A stretch of DNA of 37,296 nucleotides from Planctomycetota bacterium (GCA_022447335.1 JAKVCF010000003.1:1-37296), one strand, 5' to 3'; shown: positions 1 to 7,635, counted from the first letter of the stretch. The notes: a model not told the origin generated them from the letters alone. Translations and numbers: made by a program.

Positions 1-628
1 TAATCCGCTTACCGTCGGCGTTTGCTAAGGCCTGTATGGCGCCGGCTACACGCGTTTCGACCGCGCCACGCATTAGCAAATACTGAACGTAGTCAGTTAG
101 TTCAATCCGCTCGCTTTTGTCAAGGTGTGCAAAGTCGGCCATAGCGGTTGAGGCCACGCCAACCTCCAGTATGCGATGCAAGTCTTCGCGCAGCGGGGCG
201 CTGGTGCCCGGGGTCTGCTTGAACTTGGTAAAGCCTAAGCTGAAGTCGCGTGGGCGCGGCAGAAGGATCTTAGCCGTCTGTGTTTCGGCGTCGCCGCGAA
301 CTCCATGGCAGTGCTGACAGTTCAGCGTGTAAGAGCGCCTCCCTGCTGCCAGTCGCGCGGCGGTCAGTGTATTGATGTGTGCGTCAATGAAGGCGGCCTC
401 CCAGGATTCGGGAAGCTTGGGGTCTTCATGTGTACCGAAGGTGTGTTCAAGGCTGGCAACAAAAAGCTCTTCCGTCATCTCACCTAAGCTCAGCGCGCGC
501 GTACGCGCGGATAAGGCTGGACCTTCCGCCGGAGTTACTGAGCTTCCGCTGACCATCAACGCCAATCCGACCACCGTCGCGACCGAGGCCGCGATCACGC
601 CAGGGATATCACGCGGGTACAGCTTCAT
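1..628 (-). CDS. Monoheme cytochrome c, 3' end cut by the window edge
   Basis: Reading the minus strand from the ATG at 628 gives 209 codons open to the window edge. Residues 11-28 are hydrophobic, an uncleaved anchor or signal peptide that would put the protein on the periplasmic side. A heme c attachment site CQHCH lies at residues 104-108, and Met163 in the segment TAMADF is a plausible second heme iron ligand. The start abuts the stop of the DUF420 gene (stop ends at 629), so it is the third gene of an operon with SCO1 and DUF420. That company is typical of heme-copper oxidase clusters, so electron transfer to a terminal oxidase is the likely role; the oxidase subunits would lie to the left. 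No Shine-Dalgarno is visible, consistent with translational coupling. The C-terminus is unknown. Confidence 0.85.
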   Translation of the reverse strand, partial: MKLYPRDIPGVIAASVATVVGLALMVSGSSVTPAEGPALSARTRALSLGEMTEELFVASLEHTFGTHEDPKLPESWEAAFIDAHINTLTAARLAAGRRSYTLNCQHCHGVRGDAETQTAKILLPRPRDFSLGFTKFKQTPGTSAPLREDLHRILEVGVASTAMADFAHLDKSERIELTDYVQYLLMRGAVETRVAGAIQALANADGKRI

Positions 629-1078
629 CTAGCTTGAAGCGATGGCCTGTTGATACGAGTCGGTGAGAATGTATAGGACGAGGTAAATCAACACGCCAGT
701 CACGCTGACAAAGAGCCAAATCGGAGCAGTGACTTTGGCCCACTTTTTGTGCTGTTTGCGTCGTTCCTTAAATCCCAAGAACGCCGTGCGCAAGGCTAGA
801 AAAGGGACCAGAGCGGCTAGCGCCGTGTGTGCCAGCAGCATGGATAAGTAAGGCACTTTGCCCCATTCTGGTCCGGTGTACTTCACTGTCAGGCCGACTA
901 GTGCATGGTGAGTCAGATAGCTGGCCAGGAATAGAGTCGAAACGACCAATGCCGCGATCATGCTCTTTTTATGCGCACCTTCGTTGCCACGCTTTATCTG
1001 CGCAATGCCAGTGATTAGCAGCAGGAAAGCAGTGCCGTTAAGCGCCGCATTCAGTGTGGGGAGGAAGGGTAGGTCCAT
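629..1078 (-). CDS. DUF420 (CtaM-like) membrane protein
   Basis: This 149-residue integral membrane protein has four predicted helices at about 10-27, 41-62, 78-100 and 116-138. The start LPFLPTLNAALNG and the histidines near 35, 57-58, 85 and 110 match the DUF420 family. A member of that family, CtaM, is needed for maturation of an aa3-type quinol oxidase in Staphylococcus, so a role in cytochrome oxidase assembly is likely. The ATG at 1078 overlaps the TGA of the SCO1 gene by one base (TGATG), so the two are translationally coupled. The downstream cytochrome c starts at the next base after the stop. Family assignment is confident; the function comes from family knowledge and context. Confidence 0.88.
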   Translation of the reverse strand: MDLPFLPTLNAALNGTAFLLLITGIAQIKRGNEGAHKKSMIAALVVSTLFLASYLTHHALVGLTVKYTGPEWGKVPYLSMLLAHTALAALVPFLALRTAFLGFKERRKQHKKWAKVTAPIWLFVSVTGVLIYLVLYILTDSYQQAIASS

Positions 1079-1671
1079 CAGCGTTTCTCTGTCAGTAGGT
1101 AGTCGATAACAGCGTCTAGTTTCGAGTGCTCATCTTCTTCAAAGACATCAAACCAGCCACGCAGCGCACGTTGAGGGTCAAGTACCAGCACACGTGAGCT
1201 GTGCAAGATGTCACCACTCTCGTCCATTTCGGTTGATACTGCTTGCAGGAAAGACTGTTCAGATAAAGCGCGAATCGTGTCACGCGGCGCGGTAGCGAGG
1301 GTCCATTTCTCGCTTGGTAGGTTACGAGAGGCCCGGTATTCCGCGAGTATCTCAGGCTCGTCGTAGTCGCCGTCTACAGTAATCGACAGGAACCGCACGC
1401 GTGCTTCGTCCTCCCAGCGGCTGTATACCTTTTCCACGGCGTCCATCAGCGGCGGGCAAATGGTTGGGCATCGAGTGAAGAAGAAGTTCACTATCCACAC
1501 TTCGCCGTCCAGATCGGCCTCAGTGAAGAATTCACCATGTGCGTTGTGCAGGTTGAATGAATTTACGGCGGGAAAGTCTTGTAGGCCTTCGGGTGAATGC
1601 TGGCAGGCCCCGAGCAAGATTCCGATCGAGCTGGCCAATATGACGATGAGCGAGGGGGGGCGCACGGGCAA
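1078..1671 (-). CDS. SCO1/SenC/PrrC-family copper chaperone lipoprotein
   Basis: The product is 197 residues. A signal segment ends in a lipobox (LLGAC), so it is probably a lipoprotein facing the periplasm. The thioredoxin-like fold carries the CxxxC copper site in RCPTICPPL, and a conserved downstream His lies in DILHSSR; together these are the SCO copper ligands. SCO proteins deliver copper to the CuA or CuB site of cytochrome oxidase, which fits the DUF420 and cytochrome c genes downstream. The start is a TTG (complement of 1669-1671) with no Shine-Dalgarno. A TATCCT hexamer ends seven bases upstream, suggesting a nearly leaderless mRNA. A run of seven C residues (complement of 1654-1660) falls in codons 4-7, a possible slippage site at the very N-terminus. 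Confidence 0.9.
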   Translation of the reverse strand: MPVRPPSLIVILASSIGILLGACQHSPEGLQDFPAVNSFNLHNAHGEFFTEADLDGEVWIVNFFFTRCPTICPPLMDAVEKVYSRWEDEARVRFLSITVDGDYDEPEILAEYRASRNLPSEKWTLATAPRDTIRALSEQSFLQAVSTEMDESGDILHSSRVLVLDPQRALRGWFDVFEEDEHSKLDAVIDYLLTEKR

Positions 1672-1677
1672 GTTGAA

Positions 1678-1684
1678 TAGGATA
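1678..1684. promoter_or_regulatory. Shared divergent -10 element between the SCO1 gene and crcB
   Basis: The heptamer TAGGATA reads TAGGAT on the plus strand, six bases before the crcB GTG at 1690, and TATCCT on the minus strand, seven bases before the SCO1 TTG at 1671. The whole intergenic space is 18 bases, leaving no room for separate promoters or ribosome binding sites. Both transcripts would begin at or next to their start codons. No convincing -35 is seen on either side. This is inference from position and pattern. Confidence 0.55.
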
Positions 1685-1689
1685 CTTAC

Positions 1690-2082
1690 GTGGGCAACTC
1701 CTACTTTCTTCTTGGGCTGGCGGGTGCCGCAGGGACCTGGGCGCGCGTGGGGCTGAATCAGGGGCTTACCAGTTGGACTGGTTGGAGCTTTCCTGCGGGC
1801 ACACTGGTAGCGAATGTGCTGGGCAGCTTCGTCTTCGGATGCGTCTGGGCGGCAGCTCGCGACGGCGGCTGGATGAGCGAGGAAACCCGTCGAGTCCTAT
1901 GCCTTGGTTTTCTCGGGGCTTTCACGACCTTCTCGACTTTCGCCTTTGACAATGGCCAAGCCTTCCGCAATGGCGACTGGGCGCTGTTGCTGAGCAATCT
2001 GCTGCTCAACAATCTGCTCGGCATCGCTGCGGTGTTACTGGGCTTGCGGCTATTCGTCCACTTAGGATCGATAGGGACGTAG
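1690..2082 (+). CDS. crcB: CrcB/Fluc fluoride ion channel
   Basis: This 130-residue protein has four hydrophobic helices and the conserved Fluc signatures: an N-terminal GxxG with Arg (GAAGTWARVG), an Asn in ANVLGSFVFG and the hallmark GAFTTFSTFAFD. Family members form dimeric channels that expel fluoride across the inner membrane. The start is GTG at 1690, just after a TAGGAT hexamer, which suggests a leaderless transcript. A crcB-type fluoride riboswitch cannot fit in the 18-base intergenic region, and I saw none. The 3' end overlaps the convergent GGQ-protein gene by 21 bases (2062-2082). Confidence 0.93.
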   Translation: MGNSYFLLGLAGAAGTWARVGLNQGLTSWTGWSFPAGTLVANVLGSFVFGCVWAAARDGGWMSEETRRVLCLGFLGAFTTFSTFAFDNGQAFRNGDWALLLSNLLLNNLLGIAAVLLGLRLFVHLGSIGT

Positions 2083-2586
2083 CCCAGCTTGCTGGCGGCG
2101 GCGATTTATCGCGCTGAGTGCGCGCGGTTCGATTGCGAGGAACTTGACCAGTTGCGAGATACTGACACTGAGCCAGTCCGCGACCTTGCCTAAGTCGTCT
2201 TGGTGAAGCGCCACTAGGTCGAGCACCTCGGCCAGTGCGGATGGAAAGTCTTTGTGCTCGGGGTTAATCCGCATGCGTCCGCGGTGCAGCCTCGACTCCC
2301 ACCAGGGGCCGGGGTGGTAGGGGATCTCAAAATCCGAGTCCTCTAGTGGCTTACGGTGATCGAGGGCGAGGTTAAGCCGCAGTCGAAACAGCGCCTTAAC
2401 TAAGTTCTCCTTCTGCGAGCGGCGTTCGCTGGCTTGGCCCATGATCCCAGTCGCTGCGTGGGTCAGCCGCACCGCGGTTGCGACACGGTTGCGGTGTTGC
2501 CCACCTGGCCCCGAGCCGCGGGTGTTTTCACGACGGCAAAGAGCAAGGAGATCATCTTCAGGCAGAGCGGCGGGGTGTAATGACAA
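2062..2586 (-). CDS. Release-factor-like GGQ protein (peptidyl-tRNA hydrolase domain)
   Basis: The product is 174 residues. Residues about 24-40 hold the GGQ loop in GSGPGGQHRNRVATAV, the catalytic motif that class I release factors and ArfB use to hydrolyse peptidyl-tRNA on the ribosome. The stop-codon-reading domains of RF1/RF2 are missing, so it cannot be a normal release factor. It also lacks the long Lys/Arg-rich tail of ArfB: the last 85 or so residues form a helical module with DWLSVSISQLVKFL and end in GLRPYRS. Similar proteins occur in planctomycetes and verrucomicrobia under the name release factor-like protein, from memory. A ribosome-rescue role is inferred. The start is TTG at 2586, with an in-frame TAA two codons upstream that rules out a longer form. 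Confidence 0.85.
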   Translation of the reverse strand: MSLHPAALPEDDLLALCRRENTRGSGPGGQHRNRVATAVRLTHAATGIMGQASERRSQKENLVKALFRLRLNLALDHRKPLEDSDFEIPYHPGPWWESRLHRGRMRINPEHKDFPSALAEVLDLVALHQDDLGKVADWLSVSISQLVKFLAIEPRALSAINRRRQQAGLRPYRS

Positions 2587-2766
2587 GTTTTAGGAGTTGT
2601 TGGAATTCAAGTTGTCGCATGACCTATGCCGATACGAGGCAAGCTCTTCCAGTCATTGGCATTTTGACGGATAGACTTGGCCGAGTTCCGCCGAAAATGG
2701 GAACTTCGTGGGCTCATCCTCCATCAAAAGCTCACTGGCCACGGTTTGGACAGCTTTACACCTCTC
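2587..2766. other. Divergent intergenic region, no gene seen
   Basis: These 180 bases separate the GGQ-protein gene and the S8 protease gene, which are transcribed apart. The plus-strand reading frame of the protease stays open through 2677-2766, but the encoded residues precede an obvious signal peptide and do not look like protein. A TTTACA hexamer at 2755-2760, six bases before the protease ATG, is a weak -10 candidate. No hairpin or RNA gene was recognised. Confidence 0.5.
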
Positions 2767-4851
2767 ATGCGCATTGTCTCTTCCCTCCTCAGTCTCATTC
2801 TTTTCGCTGGCATGGCGACTGCCCAACAGCAGGGCGGCAAGGATTTGGCTACCGAGATTGTTCCCTCCGGCTACGGCCTCGATACTTTCCTCATCGAGTC
2901 CCCCGATGCGGCTAGCAGCGCCGCCTCCCGGCTTAACGGTGATCGCGTAGAGCCTGGTCAGACCACCCCGGCCCCGACCGAAGGCTATGTGTTGAGTAAC
3001 CAGGTTGTGGTTCAGACTGATGACTTGGAGCTGCTAGTCGACATGTCTCGTGAAGTCGATGAGAATGCGCTAATCAAGGCGCATGCGCTGGATGGGTTTT
3101 ACATCGTCGAGGTGCAATCGGTCGTTGCTGCGATCGAGATGACCTGGGCGTTGGAGCCGTTGTTTGGGAAAGGTTTGGTCCACCTCGATGTTGAGCGTCC
3201 GATTTCGCATCGTTTGCCGAATGACCCGCGCTTTTCGAATCAATGGCATCTGCGTAACACTCAGCGCGCCGAGGCAGATGCGAACGTCGAAGATGCTTGG
3301 GCTGCGGGCTACACCGGGAATGGTGTAGTCGTTGGGGTGATCGATGGCGGCGTGCAGACCGGTCACGAAGATCTCGCAGCCAACTACAACTCGACTGCGT
3401 CGCTGTCGGGCCGCCAATCTAGTCATGGTACAGCTGTTGCCGGTGTGATTGCGGCGGTAGAAGGGAACAACAAGGGGGGTGTCGGCGCTGCCTATGACGC
3501 GCAGTGGTCGAAGCTCTACTACGGAAGCTCGTCTTATACCGCGACGAATTTTCTTCATCGCAATGACATTAACGACATCAAGAACAATAGTTGGGGCCCC
3601 TATGACGATGGGACTATTTGGACGATCTCGAACGTAGAGAAGAACGCGCTCGCTGATAGTGTGGCTAACGGTCGCGGCGGTCTTGGTGAGATTTTTACTT
3701 GGGCTGCCGGTAACGGCGGCGCGCCGGATCGTGTCGATTACGATCCCTATGCTTCAAGTCGTTACACCATTGCAGTGGGCGCGATTGGCGATCGCGACGT
3801 CCGCTCCTCGTACAACGAGAAGGGTAGCTCGATGTTGGTTGTGTCGCACAGTAATGGCAATAGCCGAGGAATCGACACGACCGATCTGAACGGCTATACC
3901 ACTAGCTTTGGGGGTACTTCGAGTTCGGCGCCGTTGGGCGCCGGCGTGGTCGCCTTGATGCTCGATGCCAACCCCAGCCTGACTTGGCGTGACGTGCAGC
4001 ATGTCTTGGTGCATAGCGCTCGTAAGTGCGACCCGAATCAAAGTAACTGGTCGCAGAATGGATCTGGCCACGACATTAACTACAACTATGGATTTGGTGC
4101 CGCAGATGCTGGCGCCGCGACCGCTCTAGCCGCGACGTGGAACAATGTTTCGGCTGAGCAGGTCTACAACTCGGGCACTATTAACTACGGGCAACAGATT
4201 CCTGATAATGATGAGAATGGCTTGCAGTTTAATATCAATGTGCCAGACAATTTCACCATAGAACATGTCGAATTGATCTTGAATGTCGATCACAACACCA
4301 TCGGAGACCTGCGGATTCGCGTGACTTCTCCGGCTGGAACCAAGTCGGCTTTTACCGTACCGCGTGGCGATACGAAGAACGACCTCAATGACTACATCTT
4401 CACCAGTGTTCGTAGCTGGGACGAGGAATCGGGGGGCGACTGGACCTTCTTCATTGCTGACGAGCGCGGAAGCGCCACGGGCACGCTGATTGACTACAAG
4501 CTCAAGATCTATGGCAACGACGGATCGCACTTGGGGGACACTTTCCGTGTTGTCGCGAACAACTTGATCGCCGGTCAGACTGCGACTATCGACGTGGCCT
4601 CGGCTAACCCGAGCGAGCTTTGCTGGAGGGGCTACAGCCTTACTGGCCTTGGTTCCTACCCAGTTCCGCCATTGGGCATCACCATGGACATCGACAGCCC
4701 GGTGCAGCTTGGCAATGCGCGGACGACCTCAGTCGCGGGCGATGCCAGTTGGACGCCGCGGATTCCGGCCAACGCTACAGGCGCGCAGGTCTGGTTCCAG
4801 GCCGTGCAGCTTGGTAACAAGAGTTCTGTGCTGCCGGCTACCATTCAGTAG
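2767..4851 (+). CDS. Secreted subtilisin-like (S8, kexin-type) protease with P domain
   Basis: The ATG at 2767 was chosen because it directly begins a classical signal peptide (MRIVSSLLSLILFAGMATAQ); the upstream ATG at 2677 would bury it. The product is 694 residues. About 21-160 is probably the propeptide. The catalytic domain shows Asp193 (GVIDGG), His220 (SSHGTAVAG), oxyanion Asn316 (AAGNGG) and Ser385 (GGTSSSAP). Residues about 465-585 form a P/Homo-B domain typical of proprotein convertases and many bacterial exoproteases. Residues about 590-694 are a separate module containing GYSLTGLGS and ending VWFQAVQLGN, which I recall as a recurrent tail in secreted planctomycete proteins. Secretion and extracellular proteolysis are expected. 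A hairpin terminator follows at 4884. Confidence 0.93.
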   Translation: MRIVSSLLSLILFAGMATAQQQGGKDLATEIVPSGYGLDTFLIESPDAASSAASRLNGDRVEPGQTTPAPTEGYVLSNQVVVQTDDLELLVDMSREVDENALIKAHALDGFYIVEVQSVVAAIEMTWALEPLFGKGLVHLDVERPISHRLPNDPRFSNQWHLRNTQRAEADANVEDAWAAGYTGNGVVVGVIDGGVQTGHEDLAANYNSTASLSGRQSSHGTAVAGVIAAVEGNNKGGVGAAYDAQWSKLYYGSSSYTATNFLHRNDINDIKNNSWGPYDDGTIWTISNVEKNALADSVANGRGGLGEIFTWAAGNGGAPDRVDYDPYASSRYTIAVGAIGDRDVRSSYNEKGSSMLVVSHSNGNSRGIDTTDLNGYTTSFGGTSSSAPLGAGVVALMLDANPSLTWRDVQHVLVHSARKCDPNQSNWSQNGSGHDINYNYGFGAADAGAATALAATWNNVSAEQVYNSGTINYGQQIPDNDENGLQFNINVPDNFTIEHVELILNVDHNTIGDLRIRVTSPAGTKSAFTVPRGDTKNDLNDYIFTSVRSWDEESGGDWTFFIADERGSATGTLIDYKLKIYGNDGSHLGDTFRVVANNLIAGQTATIDVASANPSELCWRGYSLTGLGSYPVPPLGITMDIDSPVQLGNARTTSVAGDASWTPRIPANATGAQVWFQAVQLGNKSSVLPATIQ

Positions 4852-4883
4852 AGTGGCCGCTCGGCTGGCAGGCTGAGTGAGAA

Positions 4884-4911
4884 GGGGGCAGTTGAGTGAT
4901 CGACTGCCCTC
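4884..4911 (+). terminator. Probable rho-independent terminator of the S8 protease gene
   Basis: The arm GGGCAGTTGA (4886-4895) pairs with TCGACTGCCC (4900-4909), giving ten pairs with one G-U, closed by a GTGA tetraloop of the GNRA type. A few outer pairs extend it. The T tract that follows is weak (TCCTGCAATTCTCTTT), so efficiency is uncertain. Confidence 0.6.
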
Positions 4912-4933
4912 CTGCAATTCTCTTTGGGGCGGG

Positions 4934-4939
4934 TATGCT
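4934..4939 (+). promoter_or_regulatory. Candidate -10 box for the acyl-CoA ligase
   Basis: TATGCT ends six bases before the ATG at 4946, so transcription would begin at the start codon. It supports 4946, not 5078, as the ancestral start of the acyl-CoA ligase gene. No good -35 was seen. Confidence 0.45.
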
Positions 4940-4945
4940 GGGCAC

Positions 4946-5077
4946 ATGCAAGAGCAAGTCTGGCATCGTTTCTAAGACGAGGGCGTTCCCCATGAGATCG
5001 TCTTCGAAGACGCCACAGTCATTGACTACTTCGAGCGCTCCGCCGCCGATCACCCCGATGCAACGGCTATCGTTTTC
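4946..5077 (+). pseudogene. Ancestral N-terminus of the acyl-CoA ligase, interrupted by TAA
   Basis: The frame of the downstream ligase continues upstream to an ATG at 4946. It reads MQEQVWHRF, then TAA at 4973-4975, then DEGVPHEIVF and onward without a gap into the ligase. Family N-termini usually read W followed by about three residues, then Tyr and a segment ending in Val/Ile-Pro (E. coli FadD VWLNRYPADVP; B. subtilis LcfA PWLAEYPNDIP). The stop falls exactly at that Tyr, so one substitution, TAC or TAT to TAA, explains it. All residues after the stop still fit the family. It may be a sequencing error, a recent nonsense mutation or a site of readthrough. Confidence 0.75.
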
Positions 5078-6637
5078 TTGAATCGAAAGATTAGTTATCG
5101 AGAGCTGAAAGACCAGGTAGATCGCTTGGCGACTGCATTGGCAGATTTAGGGGTTGGGCCTGGGTCGAAGGTTGCGGTGCAGATGCCGAACCTGCCGCAG
5201 ACAGTGATTTCTTTCCTGGCAATTTTGCAGTTGGGGGCGCAGGCCGTGATGACGAACCCGTTGTATATGCCGCCGGAAATCGAGCATCAGTGGAATGATG
5301 CTGGCTGCGACGTCGCGATTGTCGCGGACTTCCTTTACGATCAAAAGATCAAGGCGCTGCGGGGGAAGCTTCCCGTTACGAAGTACATCATTGCTTCGAT
5401 CCCTGACTATCTGAAGTTCCCACTTAACTTATTGGCCCCGATTAAGTTGAAGAAGGCCACGCCGCAGTTGATTGCAAAGGTGGAGGCTGGTCCGAGTGTG
5501 ATGTTCTTTAAGGACTTGATGAAGAGCACGCAGCCGGCGGCGCCAAAGCATCGCCCAGCACTCGACGATGTTGCAGTTATTCAGTACACCGGAGGAACAA
5601 CCGGTGTCAGTAAGGGCGCGATGCTCACCCACCGCAACCTAAGTTGCAATGTCCAGCAGATTCACTCTTGGTTCCGTGATGTTCAGATCGGCGAAGAGGT
5701 GTTGCTTGCTGCGTTGCCATATTTCCACATCTTTGGCCTGACGGTCTGCATGGCATGGCCAGTTCGTGCTGCGGCCTCTTTGGTGCTGGCAGCCAACCCA
5801 CGTGATATTTCGCTACTGATTAAGAGCATTGCCAAGCATAGGGTTACTCTTTTCCCAGCGGTGCCGGCAATGTTTAACGCGATTAACAACACTCCGGGCA
5901 TCGAAAAAATCGATCTTTCATCGGTGAAGTCCTGCTTCAGTGGTTCAGCGCCTCTAACAGAAGATGTTCAAATGAAGTTTGAGGCGATGACGGGCGCGAA
6001 AATCGTTGAAGGGTTTGGGTTGACCGAAACCTCACCGGTGTTGACCTGTAGCCCACTGCTTGGTCAGCGCAAGATTGGCCATATTGGGATTCCAATGCCG
6101 AATACCGAGGTGCGTGTCGTTGATCCGGAAGATGGTCGTCGTGAGCTTCCATTCGGACAAGAGGGTGAATTAATTGCCCGTGGTCCCCAAATCATGAAAG
6201 GCTATTGGCAGCGTCCGGAGGCTACCGACGAGATGATTCAGGATGGCTGGCTGTACACCGGAGACCTCGCGATCATGGATGAAGACGGTTATTTGCGTAT
6301 CGTTGGCCGCAAAAAGGACATGATTATCGCCGGTGGTTACAACATCTACCCGGATGAGATAGATCGCGTGCTCCAGGCGCACCCCTCAGTCTTTGAATCT
6401 TGCACTATTGGCGTGCCTGATGAAAAGCGTGGCGAGACCGTGAAGGCATACGTTGTGCTACACCCAGGCGAGGAGGGGATTACTTCCGAACAGTTGGACG
6501 ACTGGTGCCGTGAGCGGCTGGCGGCTTACAAGGTTCCGCGCAGCTATCAGTTCCGTGAGGAGCTACCTAAGTCCTCAATGATGAAAATGTTGCGTCGCGT
6601 GCTGCGTGATGAAGAGGTTAAAAAGAGTTCGTCATGA
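5078..6637 (+). CDS. Long-chain fatty acid--CoA ligase (AMP-forming), FadD-like
   Basis: From the TTG at 5078 the product is 519 residues, the first possible start after the in-frame TAA at 4973. The ANL-superfamily motifs are intact: the ATP loop YTGGTTGVSKG at 170-180, GFGLTETSP, YTGDLAIMDEDGYLRIVGRKKD and GGYNIYP around the hinge, and catalytic Lys503 in SSMMKMLRR. These enzymes activate fatty acids to acyl-CoA through an acyl-adenylate, in the cytoplasm or at the inner membrane. About 44 N-terminal residues of the family norm lie upstream, split by the stop. No Shine-Dalgarno precedes the TTG. The stop overlaps the SDR start (ATGA, 6634-6637). Whether a shortened protein is made and works is unknown. 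Confidence 0.88.
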   Translation: MNRKISYRELKDQVDRLATALADLGVGPGSKVAVQMPNLPQTVISFLAILQLGAQAVMTNPLYMPPEIEHQWNDAGCDVAIVADFLYDQKIKALRGKLPVTKYIIASIPDYLKFPLNLLAPIKLKKATPQLIAKVEAGPSVMFFKDLMKSTQPAAPKHRPALDDVAVIQYTGGTTGVSKGAMLTHRNLSCNVQQIHSWFRDVQIGEEVLLAALPYFHIFGLTVCMAWPVRAAASLVLAANPRDISLLIKSIAKHRVTLFPAVPAMFNAINNTPGIEKIDLSSVKSCFSGSAPLTEDVQMKFEAMTGAKIVEGFGLTETSPVLTCSPLLGQRKIGHIGIPMPNTEVRVVDPEDGRRELPFGQEGELIARGPQIMKGYWQRPEATDEMIQDGWLYTGDLAIMDEDGYLRIVGRKKDMIIAGGYNIYPDEIDRVLQAHPSVFESCTIGVPDEKRGETVKAYVVLHPGEEGITSEQLDDWCRERLAAYKVPRSYQFREELPKSSMMKMLRRVLRDEEVKKSSS

Positions 6638-7491
6638 GTCTGCAGCCTAGCCTGGTCCCTTTACCGGACTTGTCTGGGCAGGTCGCCATTGTTACCGGGG
6701 CCAGCCGTGGAATTGGCAAGTCAATAGCATTGCGCCTAGCTGAGGCTGGGGCCACCGTGGTGGTTGCCGCCAAGAGCGAGCGCTCGCGCGATCTATTGCC
6801 TGGCTCCATTCACGAGACTGTCGCGGAGATAGAAGATGCGGGTGGTAGGGCTAAGGCGATGCGCGTTGATTTGCGCGACGATGCCGCGGTCGAGTCGATG
6901 GTTGCCGAGACGCTTGCCGTCTACGGTCGTATTGACTTATTGGTCAATAACGCAGGCGCGCTTTGGATGATGCCGGTCAGCGACACGCCACTGAAGCGCT
7001 TTGATTTAGTGCACTCGATCAATGCACGTGCACCCTTCCTTTCGGCATCGCTTTGCCTGCCAGCTATGCGCGCACAGGGTGGGGGGCGCATCCTCAATAT
7101 TTCGCCGCCTATCGAGTTGGCCATGCTGCCGTCAAAGGTTGCCTATTGCATGTCGAAGTTTGGCCAGAGCCTGCTCTCGCTTGGGCTGGCGGCCGAGCTG
7201 AAAGGCGAGCCGATTGCTGTGGCTTCACTGTGGCCGGCAACCATCGTCGAATCTCAGGCGAGTAAGAACCACAACATGGGGGGGCCTGAGTGGTGGCGGA
7301 AGGCTGAGGTCGTGGCCGATGCGGTGATTGCATGGTTGACTCTTCCGGTTGAAGAGGCTTCCGGCAGGGTCTGGCTAGACGAAGAGGCTCTGGCGGCGGT
7401 AGGGGTAAATGACCTAGCGGCCTACAATTGCGTTGAAGGAGGACAACCCATGCGCATTGTGGGAAGCGGAGGTTGGCCCGGAAAGGGCTGA
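6634..7491 (+). CDS. Short-chain dehydrogenase/reductase, HSDL2-like
   Basis: The product is 285 residues with a classical SDR layout: NAD(P)-binding TGASRGIG at 21-28, NNAG at 105-108, catalytic Ser157 (NISPP), Tyr171 and Lys175 (YCMSK). Features such as VVVAAKSE, an acidic loop after the first helix, and the SPP and LWPATIV segments resemble the N-terminal domain of human HSDL2, a peroxisomal SDR linked to fatty acid metabolism. The C-terminal SCP2 domain of HSDL2 is absent. The ATG overlaps the acyl-CoA ligase stop by four bases, so the pair is translationally coupled and probably acts on the same lipid pathway. The substrate cannot be read from sequence. Confidence 0.9.
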   Translation: MSLQPSLVPLPDLSGQVAIVTGASRGIGKSIALRLAEAGATVVVAAKSERSRDLLPGSIHETVAEIEDAGGRAKAMRVDLRDDAAVESMVAETLAVYGRIDLLVNNAGALWMMPVSDTPLKRFDLVHSINARAPFLSASLCLPAMRAQGGGRILNISPPIELAMLPSKVAYCMSKFGQSLLSLGLAAELKGEPIAVASLWPATIVESQASKNHNMGGPEWWRKAEVVADAVIAWLTLPVEEASGRVWLDEEALAAVGVNDLAAYNCVEGGQPMRIVGSGGWPGKG

Positions 7492-7497
7492 TTTTTT
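7473..7497 (+). terminator. Probable rho-independent terminator overlapping the SDR stop
   Basis: A stem of TTGGCCC with GGGCTGA (seven pairs, two of them G-U) around a GGAAA loop is followed directly by six T at 7492-7497. It includes the last codons and the TGA of the SDR gene. The short stem lowers confidence. Confidence 0.5.
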
Positions 7498-7635
7498 CGG
7501 GGGGCGCGACCGAGCGATGACAGGAATGGATGCGCTCCGGCCAATTAGAGCTAGACTCGAAGGAGTTGGAAGGGTTTTTCGAGTTACCCCGACCAGGAGA
7601 CAGACCTAGCTTCTCTTGTTCAAAACTCACTCCCC

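Noticed and set aside
1672..1689. Fluoride riboswitch before crcB
   Set aside because: The gap is 18 bases, far too short for the aptamer, and no matching fold was seen in the neighbouring gene.
2677..2766. Longer N-terminus of the S8 protease from the ATG at 2677
   Set aside because: A classical signal peptide starts at 2767 and would be internal in the longer form.
3070..3558. 162-codon minus-strand frame inside the S8 protease
   Set aside because: Antisense shadow of the catalytic domain with no recognisable protein features.
4973..4975. TAA recoded as Tyr in this organism
   Set aside because: TAA ends other intact genes here, such as rsmD and the HD hydrolase, so it works as a stop.
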